This document shows positions 23,683 through 32,048 of a stretch of 64,000 nt of DNA, piece by piece. The notes below the pieces were generated by a model. It made no database searches. It was not told the origin of the DNA and worked only from the letters and a program-made list of their open reading frames with translations. A program made the position numbers and the translations under genes. Each line of letters begins with the position of its first letter. Within the stretch, counting starts at the first letter, position 1. The DNA comes from Bog-756 sp963830165 (lineage in GTDB: Bacteria > Actinomycetota > Acidimicrobiia > Acidimicrobiales > RAAP-2): positions 872,639 to 936,638 of the forward strand of contig CAWHKZ010000011.1 of assembly GCA_963830165.1 (NCBI GenBank), in the 5' to 3' direction.

Positions 23683-24702
23683 GTGCGGGCCGCCGTCTGC
23701 CGTGCCTACGGCGGGCCCGAGATGGTCACGGTCGAGGAGTTCCCGGCGCCGGGGCTCGGTGCCGACCAGGTCCGGGTCCGGGTGCGGGCGGCGGCGGTCA
23801 ACTTCCCCGACGTGCTCCTCGTGGCCGACGGTTACCAGGTCACCGTGCCGCCGCCGTTCGTCCCGGGTAGCGAGTTCGTAGGCGTGGTCGAGTACGTGGC
23901 CGACGGCGTCGTCGGGCTGACCGCCGGCGACCGGGTGGCCGGCACCGTGCTGGTCGGCGCCTTCGCCGAGGAGGTGGTCGTCGGGGCCGGCGCCGTCCGG
24001 GTCGTGCCGCCGGGGGTCGACGACCGCCACGCCGCCGCCTTCGGCGTGGCCTGGCGGACGGCGAACCACGTGCTCCGCTCGGTCGCCCACCTCGAGGCCG
24101 GCGAGGACCTGGTCGTCCTCGGCGCGGGCGGCGGCGTCGGACTGGCGACGGTCAGCCTGGGCCGCCGTCTCGGGGCCACGGTGACGGCGGTGGCCTCGTC
24201 GTCGGCCAAGCTGGAGGCGGCCCAGGAGGCCGGTGCCACCAACCTGGTCCAGCACACCACCACCGACGTGCGCGCCAGGCTCGAGGAGTTGCTCCCCGGG
24301 GGAGCCGACGTCGTGGTCGACCCGGTCGGCGGCGACCTGGCCGAGGCCGCCCTGCGAGCGCTCTGTTGGGGCGGCCGCTTCGTGACCGTGGGCTACGCCT
24401 CCGGGGAGATCCCGCGGATCCCGCTCAACCTGGTGCTGTTGAAGGGCTGCCAGGTACTCGGCTTCCAGTTCCGGGACTTCGCCGAGCACCGCCCCGACGA
24501 GTTGGTCCGCAACGACGACGAGCTGTGGGCGCTCCTGGCCGCGGGGGAGGTGAGCCCGCTGCTCGGGGCCTCGTACGCCCTCGACGACGTGGCCGCCGCC
24601 CTGGCCCTGGTGGCCGACGGGCAGGTGGTGGGGAAGGTCGTCCTCGACGTGGCCCCGGGACCGCCGGGCGGCCGGCTCCCGGCCGTCCCGGACACCCGGT
24701 AG
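23683..24702 (+). CDS. zinc-independent MDR oxidoreductase (quinone oxidoreductase-like)
   Basis: A 339-residue medium-chain reductase: N-terminal GroES-like half with AAAVNFPDVLLVADGYQ and PFVPGSEFVGVVEYV, then a Rossmann half with VLGAGGGVGLATVSLGRRLGA, and GGRFVTVGYASGEIPRIPLN. No zinc-ligand Cys cluster. The family reduces enones or enoyl-thioesters with NADPH. GTG start lies 1 nt after the hydratase stop. It may remove a double bond or act on a keto intermediate of the same operon. Confidence 0.9.
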   Translation: MRAAVCRAYGGPEMVTVEEFPAPGLGADQVRVRVRAAAVNFPDVLLVADGYQVTVPPPFVPGSEFVGVVEYVADGVVGLTAGDRVAGTVLVGAFAEEVVVGAGAVRVVPPGVDDRHAAAFGVAWRTANHVLRSVAHLEAGEDLVVLGAGGGVGLATVSLGRRLGATVTAVASSSAKLEAAQEAGATNLVQHTTTDVRARLEELLPGGADVVVDPVGGDLAEAALRALCWGGRFVTVGYASGEIPRIPLNLVLLKGCQVLGFQFRDFAEHRPDELVRNDDELWALLAAGEVSPLLGASYALDDVAAALALVADGQVVGKVVLDVAPGPPGGRLPAVPDTR

Positions 24703-24962
24703 GAGGGGCGGCAGGGTCAGAGGGTCACCAGGGGTGGCAGCCGTGGCCGGGAGCCCGGCCCCGGGCGACGTGGTGGACGACGCCGCCCCGGCGTCCCGGC
24801 CCGCCGTGGCGGACGGCCTGGAACGAGTCGATGTCCGCCCGGCCCGGATATGCGATGCTCTCCCATTCCTTACGGACTGGAGAGCGGGTTCGGGTGATCG
24901 TGCGCACTGTCGGCGCCCGAACCAGCGCAGGCCGATCGACGACGACCGAAAGGCCACGGACC

Positions 24963-27410
24963 ATGGCTCGCCCCCAGCAACGACGCCGACCCCTCCGACT
25001 CCTCCGTACGGGCCGACTGGCGGCTGCGTCGATCGCCGTCCTCTTCGTCGTCGCCACCGGAGCGTCGCCGGCCGGTGCCTCCGGGGCGACACCCGGACGC
25101 GCCGTGGTGCGGCCCGCGGTGTCGACCGAGTTCCCGGACGGGGCGACCAACCGGGGCGACGACTCCCGGGACGGCTGGTACCCGAACGAGTCCGGCCTGA
25201 CCCCGGCCCTCGTCGGGTCGTCCGGGTTCGGGCGCATCTTCTCGACCGCGGTGAACGGTCAGGTCTACGCCCAGCCGCTGCTCGACGACGGCACGCTGCT
25301 GGTCGGTACCGAGACGAATTGGATCTACGGGCTCGATCCGGCGACCGGGGCCATCCGGTGGTCGCGGCAGCTGGGTCAGCCCTTCATCGAGACCACCTGC
25401 ACCGATCTCGCCCCGGACGTCGGGATCACCTCCACGCCCACGGTGGACCCGGCGACGGGCATCGCCTACCTGACGAGTGACGCGTACCTGTCGGGCGACA
25501 GCGGCCCGGTCGGCTACTTCATGCATGCCATCGACCCTGCCACCGGCGACGAGGAGCCGGGATTCCCCGTGCAGATCCAGGGGCCGGCCCAGAACGACCC
25601 GGCCCAGTCCTTCTCGGCGACCCAGGAGCTGCAGCGGCCGGGGCTCCTGCTCCTCGGGGGCGTGGTGTACGCGGGGTTCGCGTCCCACTGTGACGACCTC
25701 CCCTACGGCGGCCTGGTCGCAGGCGTGTCCACCACGGGACACCAGACCACCCTGTGGGCCGCCGACAGCACGAACACCAACAACGGCGGCGGGGTCTGGC
25801 AGTCCGGTGGTGGGCTGGTGTCCGACGGGCCCGGTCAGATCCTGCTGTCGACGGGGAACGCCTTCGACGCGACCTATCCCTCGGGACCGACGCCCGGGAC
25901 GGACCCGCCGGCCAACCTGGCCAGCTCGGTCATCCGGCTCGCCGTCCAGCCCGACGGCAGCCTGAAGGCGACCGACTTCTTCACGCCCTCAAACGCCGCC
26001 TACCTCGACTCGGGTGACTATGACCTCGGGACGGGTGCCCCGGTGGTGCTGCCGCCCGAATTCGGCGCGGGCACCGACGACCCGGACCTCGTGTTCATGG
26101 ATGGCAAGGAGGGACGGGCCTATCTCCTGAACCGCGATTCGCTGGGGGGCTTCGAGACCGGACCGGGTGACACCGACGGCGCCGTCTCCGAGTACGGGCC
26201 CGCCGGGGCCGCCGGGCGCGTGTGGTCGACCGCTGGCGTCTGGCCCGGCGACGGGGGCTACATCTACATCAATACCGCGACCAACGAGGACACGCCCGGA
26301 GGGCTCGATGCGTACCAGGTGACCGGCACCACGACGCCGGCGCTGACCCCGGTCCTCACGTCGCCTCCGTCGACGGGGTTCGGGACGTCGAGCCCGGTGA
26401 TCACGTCAGACGGCACGACCTCGGGCTCCGCGGTCCTCTGGATCGTCCACATGGACGGCGCCGGTGACCCCGGCTCGACACTGCAGGCCTACGACCCGGT
26501 ACCGGAGGACGGGACGCTCCGGATGATCGGACAGTGGCCGATCGGCACGGGCACCAAGTTCAACCCGCCCGGCATCGGAGGGAACCGCGTCTACGTCGGC
26601 ACCCAGGACGGTCACATCCTCGGGTTCGGGGCGCTCCCCACCCCCGCACCGACCACCCAGTACGACTCGTACCACGAGGTCGCCTCCGACGGCGGGGTGT
26701 TCTCCTACGGCGACGCGGGCTTCTACGGCTCGGCGGGGGGGATACACCTCGACGAACCCATCGTGGGCATGGCGTCGACACCGGACGGCCGGGGATACTG
26801 GCTGGTCGCCTCCGACGGTGGGGTGTTCACCTACGGCGACGCCGACTTCGACGGCTCGGCGGGGGGCACACCGCTCAACCGACCCATCGTGGGCATGGCG
26901 CCGACGCCGACCGGCGGAGGGTACTGGCTGGTCGCCTCCGACGGTGGGGTGTTCACCTACGGCGACGCCGCGTTCGACGGCTCGGCGGGGGGCACCCCGC
27001 TCAACAGTCCCATCGTGGGCATGGCGGCGACACCGGACGGTGGAGGGTACTGGCTGGTCGCCTCCGACGGCGGGGTGTTCGCCTACGGCGACGCCGCGTT
27101 CTACGGCTCGGCGGGGGGCATGCCCCTCAACAGTCCGATCGTGGGCATGGCGGCGACGCCGGACGGCCGGGGGTACTGGCTGGTCGCCTCCGACGGCGGG
27201 GTGTTCGCCTACGGCGACGCCGCCTTCGACGGCTCGGCCGGGGGCGTACACCTCGACCAGCCCGTGGTGGGCATGGCGGCGACACCGGACGGCCGGGGGT
27301 ACTGGCTGGTCGCCTCCGACGGCGGGGTGTTCGCCTACGGCGACGCGTTGTACGACGGTTCGACGGCGGCACTGACGCTCAACCAGCCGATCGTGGGGAT
27401 CGCCGGCTAG
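24963..27410 (+). CDS. secreted PQQ-like beta-propeller protein with C-terminal 42-residue repeats
   Basis: 815 residues. Signal peptide: RRRPLRLLRTGR, then a hydrophobic stretch AAASIAVLFVVATGAS and a likely cleavage near AGA-SGA. Residues about 60-555 resemble PQQ/BamB-type propellers (TNWIYGLDPATGAIRWSRQLG, GYIYINTATNEDTPGGLDAYQV, RVYVGTQDGHILGFG). From about residue 573 come six copies of a 42-residue unit, V-A-S-D-G-G-V-F-x-Y-G-D-A ... PIVGMAxTPDGxGYWL. This unit is abundant in secreted proteins of Acidimicrobiia. Probably an exported or surface protein; no catalytic residues assigned. The 260-bp upstream gap contains only a CTCTCC/GGAGAG inverted repeat at 24858-24884. Confidence 0.85.
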   Translation: MARPQQRRRPLRLLRTGRLAAASIAVLFVVATGASPAGASGATPGRAVVRPAVSTEFPDGATNRGDDSRDGWYPNESGLTPALVGSSGFGRIFSTAVNGQVYAQPLLDDGTLLVGTETNWIYGLDPATGAIRWSRQLGQPFIETTCTDLAPDVGITSTPTVDPATGIAYLTSDAYLSGDSGPVGYFMHAIDPATGDEEPGFPVQIQGPAQNDPAQSFSATQELQRPGLLLLGGVVYAGFASHCDDLPYGGLVAGVSTTGHQTTLWAADSTNTNNGGGVWQSGGGLVSDGPGQILLSTGNAFDATYPSGPTPGTDPPANLASSVIRLAVQPDGSLKATDFFTPSNAAYLDSGDYDLGTGAPVVLPPEFGAGTDDPDLVFMDGKEGRAYLLNRDSLGGFETGPGDTDGAVSEYGPAGAAGRVWSTAGVWPGDGGYIYINTATNEDTPGGLDAYQVTGTTTPALTPVLTSPPSTGFGTSSPVITSDGTTSGSAVLWIVHMDGAGDPGSTLQAYDPVPEDGTLRMIGQWPIGTGTKFNPPGIGGNRVYVGTQDGHILGFGALPTPAPTTQYDSYHEVASDGGVFSYGDAGFYGSAGGIHLDEPIVGMASTPDGRGYWLVASDGGVFTYGDADFDGSAGGTPLNRPIVGMAPTPTGGGYWLVASDGGVFTYGDAAFDGSAGGTPLNSPIVGMAATPDGGGYWLVASDGGVFAYGDAAFYGSAGGMPLNSPIVGMAATPDGRGYWLVASDGGVFAYGDAAFDGSAGGVHLDQPVVGMAATPDGRGYWLVASDGGVFAYGDALYDGSTAALTLNQPIVGIAG
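26679..27407 (+). repeat. in-gene 126-bp tandem repeat, about 5.8 copies
   Basis: Units begin at 26679, 26805, 26931, 27057, 27183 and 27309, exactly 126 bp (42 codons) apart. The last is incomplete because it ends at the stop codon. Copies are nearly identical in nucleotide sequence, not just protein, with most changes in the FxGSAGG / LN-P positions, indicating recent expansion or gene conversion. Confidence 0.93.
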
Positions 27411-27440
27411 ACCGTCGCCCGTCTCCGCCGCATCGACGGT
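27411..27440. terminator. hairpin after the repeat protein gene
   Basis: ACCGTCG (27411-27417) and CGACGGT (27434-27440) form a 7-bp perfect stem with a 16-nt loop directly after the TAG stop. There is no T-tract. It could separate this gene from the ALDH operon starting at 27471. Confidence 0.4.
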
Positions 27441-27470
27441 GCAGACTGGCAGCACCAAGAGGAGGACACC

Positions 27471-28958
27471 ATGGCACTGGGGAACGACACGACCGCACCC
27501 ATCCGGCACGCCGACCGGTTCTTCATCGGCGGCGAGTGGGTGGCGCCGAGCTCGGATGCCACCATCGACGTGATCGACTCGGGGACCGAGGAGCACTTCT
27601 TCAGCGTGGCCGAGGCCCGGGAGGCGGACATGGACCGGGCCGTGGCGGCCGCCCGCCGGGCGTTCGACGAGGGGCCCTGGCCCCGGCTGACCCATGCCCA
27701 GCGGGCCGAGTTCCTCCGGGCCCTCGGCGCCGGCCTGGCCGACCGCGGCGAGGAGATCGGGCAGATCTGGCCCCGTGAGTCCGGGGTGCTGCACCGGATC
27801 GCCGGCTTCGCGGGTGCAGGCGCCGCCCGCACCTTCGACTTCTACGCGGGCCTGGCCGACACGTTCCCGTGGGAGAGCGACGCGACGCCCAGCCAGCCCG
27901 GGTTCGGCCTGCTCGTGCGCGAGCCCGTCGGCGTGGTCGGGGCCATCATCCCGTGGAACGGCCCGACGACCCTGATCAGCTACAAGATCGCCCCGGCCCT
28001 CGTCGCCGGGTGCACGGTGGTCCTCAAGTCGTCGCCCGAGGCACCGGGCGAGGGCTACCTGCTGGCCGAGGTCGCCGACGAGATCGGCCTGCCCCCCGGG
28101 GTCCTCAACGTGGTCACCGCCGACCGCGAGGTGTCCGAGCTGCTGGTGCGCGACCCGCGAGTCGACAAGATCACCTTCACCGGCTCGACGGCGGCCGGCC
28201 GGCGGATCGCCTCGCTCTGCGGCGAGCGGATCGCCCGCGTCACCCTCGAGCTCGGGGGCAAGTCCGCCGCCGTCGTCCTCGACGACGCCGACCTCGACAC
28301 GACGGCCGCCACGCTGGCCCAGGCCGAGTGCATGATGACGGGCCAGGTGTGCTCCTCGCTGACCCGGATCGTCGTGTCCCGCCGACGCCACGACCAGTTG
28401 GTGGACGCCCTGGCCGGAGCCTTCTCCCAGGTGAGGGTGGGCAACCAGTTCGACCCCGAGTCGCAGATGGGGCCCCTGGCCGTCAGCCGCCAGCGCGACC
28501 GGGTGCTCGGCTACATCGACAAGGGGGTGGCCGAGGGGGCGACGTTGGCCATCGGCGGGGGGCGCCCGGCCCATCTCGACCGGGGCTGGTTCGTCGAGCC
28601 GACGGTGTTCGGCAACGTCGACAACTCGTCGACCATCGCCCGGGACGAGATCTTCGGCCCCGTCCTCAGTGTCATCCCCGCGCGGGACGAGCGGGACGCC
28701 GTCGCCATCGCCAACGACACCGTCTACGGGCTCAACGCCTCGGTGTTCACCGCCGACGTGGACCGGGCCCGCGAGGTGGCCGGCCAGCTGCGGGCCGGCA
28801 CCGTCGGGCACAACTCGTTCCGCACCGACTTCGGCATCGCCTTCGGCGGCTTCAAGCAGTCGGGCATCGGGCGCGAGGGCGGGACCGAGGGGCTGCTGCC
28901 GTTCCTCGAGACGAAGACGGTCATCCTGGAGGAGCGCCCGTCCTCCCGACCCGCATGA
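27471..28958 (+). CDS. aldehyde dehydrogenase family protein
   Basis: A 495-residue NAD(P)-dependent ALDH oxidising aldehydes to acids. Asn in VGAIIPWNGPTTL, Glu in VTLELGGKS and the nucleophilic Cys in GQVCSSLTRI are intact. RBS AAGAGGAGGA precedes the ATG. A VOC protein follows 21 bp later. A second, similar ALDH is at 53976-55466; both share the EPVGVVGAIIPWN and AHLDxGxFVEPT segments. Confidence 0.94.
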   Translation: MALGNDTTAPIRHADRFFIGGEWVAPSSDATIDVIDSGTEEHFFSVAEAREADMDRAVAAARRAFDEGPWPRLTHAQRAEFLRALGAGLADRGEEIGQIWPRESGVLHRIAGFAGAGAARTFDFYAGLADTFPWESDATPSQPGFGLLVREPVGVVGAIIPWNGPTTLISYKIAPALVAGCTVVLKSSPEAPGEGYLLAEVADEIGLPPGVLNVVTADREVSELLVRDPRVDKITFTGSTAAGRRIASLCGERIARVTLELGGKSAAVVLDDADLDTTAATLAQAECMMTGQVCSSLTRIVVSRRRHDQLVDALAGAFSQVRVGNQFDPESQMGPLAVSRQRDRVLGYIDKGVAEGATLAIGGGRPAHLDRGWFVEPTVFGNVDNSSTIARDEIFGPVLSVIPARDERDAVAIANDTVYGLNASVFTADVDRAREVAGQLRAGTVGHNSFRTDFGIAFGGFKQSGIGREGGTEGLLPFLETKTVILEERPSSRPA

Positions 28959-28979
28959 CCACGACCGGGAGGGTCGCCC

Positions 28980-29471
28980 ATGGCACCTGACTCCGGGGAC
29001 GGCGAGGCCGTCTCCTTCAACCACATCGGGATCTGCGTCAGCGACCTCGACCGGTCCCGCCGGTTCTACGAGGACGTCCTCGGGTTCCGCTACTGGTGGG
29101 AGCTCGACGTGCCCGACGAGGCGGCCGCACCGTTGATGCAGATTCCCCCACCGGTCGGCTCGACGGCCGTCTACCTGGTCAGCGGCAGGTTCGTCCTCGA
29201 GCTGATCCACCATGCCGGGGCCGGGGTGCACGCCGCCCCCCGGCGGGTGATGAACGACCTGGGGTTGACCCATCTCTCGGTGGCCACCGACGACATGGGG
29301 GCCGTCCTGGCCAGGGTCCGACCCGCCGGCGGCGACATCCTCGAGGACACCGACATGGGGGGCCGGGCCATCATGATCCGGGACCCCGACGGCCAGCTCA
29401 TCGAGCTGACCACGTTCGGCTTCCGGGCGATGTGGCCACCCTGGCCCGACGGCGACGCACCTCCCGCCTAG
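28980..29471 (+). CDS. VOC-family (glyoxalase/dioxygenase fold) protein
   Basis: 163 residues with two beta-alpha-beta-beta-beta modules: FNHIGICVSDLDRSRRFYEDVLGFRYWWE and LTHLSVATDDMGAVLARV, ending IMIRDPDGQLIELTTF. Candidate metal ligands are His in FNHIG, Glu in VLELIHH, His in LTHLS and Glu in LIELT, so a metal-dependent lyase, isomerase (such as methylmalonyl-CoA epimerase) or dioxygenase is possible. Cotranscribed with the ALDH. Precise reaction not assignable. Confidence 0.88.
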   Translation: MAPDSGDGEAVSFNHIGICVSDLDRSRRFYEDVLGFRYWWELDVPDEAAAPLMQIPPPVGSTAVYLVSGRFVLELIHHAGAGVHAAPRRVMNDLGLTHLSVATDDMGAVLARVRPAGGDILEDTDMGGRAIMIRDPDGQLIELTTFGFRAMWPPWPDGDAPPA

Positions 29472-29492
29472 GGAGGAGGCGGCGGCCCCGGC

Positions 29493-30683
29493 TCAGGCGG
29501 GCACGTCGAGGCCGAGCAGGCCGTACAGGTTCGCGCCCATGATCTTGCGCACGTCGTCCGCGGGGTAGAGGGCGGACACCTCCGCCGCCCACTCGAACGG
29601 TTCGGCCAGCCCCTCGGGATGCGGGTAGTCCGATCCGAAGAGGATGTGGTCCGGGGTCATGACGTCGATGAGCGCCTCGAGCGAGTCCTCCCAGAACGGG
29701 TTGATGTAGATGTTGCGGAGGAAGACGTCCCTCGGGTGCTCGGCGAAGGCCTGCGGCATCTTCCCGTAGGTCTTCTCCATCGCCTTGAGGCAGTGCAGCG
29801 CCCAGCTCCCGCCGTTCTCCACGCTCAGCAGGCGCACGCCCGGGAAGCGGCTCAGCATCCCGTGGCAGATGGCCGAGGTCACGGCATCGTTGATGGGCCG
29901 GCCCGTGTTGACGGCGTCGCTGAAGGGACGGGGCGCGAAGGGCATCATGGCCCGGTCCTCCCCCTCCCATTCGTTGGCGTGGCGCTGGTAGCCGGAGTCG
30001 GAGGCATGCATGGCGACCAGCACGCCCGTCTCCTCGACCGCGCGCCAGAAGTCGTCGAAGGCCGGGAGGAACGGGGACCGGGTGCCCCGGGTGCCGGCTA
30101 CCGCGCCGGGCCGCAACAGCACGACCCTGGCCCCGCGTTCGAGGGCCCACTCGAGCTCCGCGATCCCGCGGTCGGGAATGCACGGGTTGACCACCGGCGT
30201 GGTGAAGATCCGCTGTCGGTAGGCGAACGGCCATTCGTCGAACAGCCACTGGTTGTAGGCGTGGATGATCGTGCAGGTCGCCTCGGGGTCGTCGAGCAGG
30301 TGGACCTCGACGAGGCTGGCCAGGGTGGGGAACATGAGGGCGGCGTCGATGCCGAGCTCGTCGAGCAGTCGGAGCCGGGGCTCGGCGGACCGGAACGCGT
30401 CGATCGACCGCATCGGTGTGCCGGCCATCTCGCGCAGGGTCCTCCCCTCGGGGTTCTTGCCGGCGAAGTAGTCGGCGAACGATCCCGGTGGGGCCACGAC
30501 CTCGAAGGTGGGATTCGGGATCGACTCGTAGATGTGGTTGTTGACGGCGATTTTGGTGCGGCCGTCGACCTCCACGTATCTGACGAAGCCGTCGTAGTCC
30601 GTCGGGAGGTAGCGGGTGAGCGCGTCGGCGGTCTCGTACAGGTGGTTGTCGGCATCGAAGACGGGACCGTCATAGGCGGACAT
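29493..30683 (-). CDS. amidohydrolase family 2 (ACMSD-like) metal-dependent hydrolase
   Basis: A 396-residue TIM-barrel protein. The N-terminus carries FDADNHLYE, then FPTLASLVE, HASDSGY, SVENGGSW and the C-terminal FGSDYPHPEG with the conserved Asp. This set is typical of the amidohydrolase_2 group related to aminocarboxymuconate-semialdehyde decarboxylase, often found in actinobacterial steroid/aromatic gene clusters, where some cleave C-C or C-N bonds. ATG at 30683 chosen because the signature begins there. A paralogue of identical length lies at 52127-53317. It is 195 bp downstream of an ACAD pair on the same strand. Confidence 0.88.
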   Translation of the reverse strand: MSAYDGPVFDADNHLYETADALTRYLPTDYDGFVRYVEVDGRTKIAVNNHIYESIPNPTFEVVAPPGSFADYFAGKNPEGRTLREMAGTPMRSIDAFRSAEPRLRLLDELGIDAALMFPTLASLVEVHLLDDPEATCTIIHAYNQWLFDEWPFAYRQRIFTTPVVNPCIPDRGIAELEWALERGARVVLLRPGAVAGTRGTRSPFLPAFDDFWRAVEETGVLVAMHASDSGYQRHANEWEGEDRAMMPFAPRPFSDAVNTGRPINDAVTSAICHGMLSRFPGVRLLSVENGGSWALHCLKAMEKTYGKMPQAFAEHPRDVFLRNIYINPFWEDSLEALIDVMTPDHILFGSDYPHPEGLAEPFEWAAEVSALYPADDVRKIMGANLYGLLGLDVPA

Positions 30684-30878
30684 GGACCCTCGGTCCCCCG
30701 AGGCACCGGCCGGGCGCCCGGCGGGTGCTTGCCGGTCGCCGCCACCGGTGGGCCCGATGCCGGAACTGATGCCGGAAGTGCCGTCCTCGCCCTGCGGGGC
30801 CATGCCCCGACGATACCATCGGGCCGCTCCCGGGAGCCGCCGAGGACGGCGTAGGGGCCCGTCTCGGGAGACCCGGCG

Positions 30879-32048
30879 TCAGCGGCCGGACCGCGGGAGC
30901 CCGAGGCCCCGCTCGGCGATGATGGAGCGCTGCATCTCGCTCGTGCCCCCGTAGATGGTGGTCACCGCGGCGTGGCGGAAGAGGTGCTCGACCCAGCCGT
31001 CGACCGGGGCCCCGTCCTCGCCGCGCTGGAGAACGCCCTCGGCACCGAGCATGTCGACCAGCTCGGCGGCGTCCGAGGTCATCGACTCGGCGTAGAACAG
31101 CTTGTGCATCGAGCCCTCGACCCCGGGTAGCCCGCCGGTGGCCGCCACGAACGAGGTGCGGTAGGCGAGGAGCCGGGCCACCTCGTTGTTCGTGCGCATG
31201 GTGGCCAGGCGCTCGCGGACGTGGGGGTCGTCGATGACCCGGGTCCCGTCGGGCCGCCGGGTCGCCGTCGCCCACGCGACGGCCTGCTCCCAGACCCGGT
31301 CGGCCTCGCTGAGGCCGAACCCGCCCCGTTCGAAGGTGAGGGCGACGGTCATGACGTCCCAGCCCCGGTCGACCTCGCCGATCCGGTGGTGGTCGCTCAC
31401 CCGCACGCCGGTGTAGAAGGTGGCGTTCGTCCGCTCGCCGCCGACGGTGTGGACCGGGTGGATCTCGATGCCCGGCGAGTCCAGTGGCACCAGGAACATG
31501 GTCAGCCCCTTGTGCTTCGGTACGTCGTGGTTGGTGCGGGCCAGCAGGAAGACGTAGTCCGCCACGTGGGCGAGCGTCGTGAACATCTTCTGCCCGTTGA
31601 TGACCCACTCGTCGCCGTCGCGGGTGGCCGTGGTCGTGATGGAGGCCACGTCCGAGCCGGAGTCGGGCTCGCTGTAGCCCAGCGACATGCAGATCTCACC
31701 GGCCAGGGCGCGTGGCAGGAAGTCGGCCTTCTGCTCCTCGGTGGCCACCCGGCGGATCGTCTGGCAGACGATGACGGACAGTCCCATGCCGTCGGTCGGC
31801 GCGCCGGCCAGGCGGAGCTCGTCGCGCAGGGCGGTCATCTCGAAGGGGTCCCGCTCCTGGCCGCCGTACTCGGCCGGCCACGTGGCGGCCAGCCAGCCCT
31901 GTTGGCCGATGGACCGGTGGAACTCCTTGTCGTGGTTGGTGCCGCTGCGGTGGGCCCGTTCGATCGTCTCCTCGTCGAGGTGCTCGTCGAGGAAGGCGCG
32001 CACCTCGGCGCGGAAGGCGTCGCTCTTGGGTCCGAGGCGGAAGTCCAT
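30879..32048 (-). CDS. acyl-CoA dehydrogenase, catalytic-type partner of second ACAD pair
   Basis: A 389-residue ACAD: LGYSEPDSGSDVAS, WVINGQKMFTTLAHVAD, catalytic-Glu helix ALTFERGGFGL, and the C-terminal IYGGTSEMQRSIIAERGLGL. Its start overlaps the stop of the neighbouring ACAD by one base (TGATG on the minus strand), so subunits are made in step. It repeats the arrangement at 10872-13306, giving two alpha2beta2-type dehydrogenases in the window. Substrate inferred only as branched or side-chain acyl-CoA. Confidence 0.9.
   Translation of the reverse strand: MDFRLGPKSDAFRAEVRAFLDEHLDEETIERAHRSGTNHDKEFHRSIGQQGWLAATWPAEYGGQERDPFEMTALRDELRLAGAPTDGMGLSVIVCQTIRRVATEEQKADFLPRALAGEICMSLGYSEPDSGSDVASITTTATRDGDEWVINGQKMFTTLAHVADYVFLLARTNHDVPKHKGLTMFLVPLDSPGIEIHPVHTVGGERTNATFYTGVRVSDHHRIGEVDRGWDVMTVALTFERGGFGLSEADRVWEQAVAWATATRRPDGTRVIDDPHVRERLATMRTNNEVARLLAYRTSFVAATGGLPGVEGSMHKLFYAESMTSDAAELVDMLGAEGVLQRGEDGAPVDGWVEHLFRHAAVTTIYGGTSEMQRSIIAERGLGLPRSGR

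Noticed and set aside
24858..24884. Riboswitch or terminator upstream of the propeller gene (CTCTCC/GGAGAG)
   Set aside because: Only a 6-bp stem with a 15-nt loop, no conserved riboswitch core recognisable.
26406..29273. A 955-codon minus-strand open frame over the propeller and ALDH genes
   Set aside because: Antisense shadow of well-supported genes; its repeats mirror the 126-bp repeats of the real gene.
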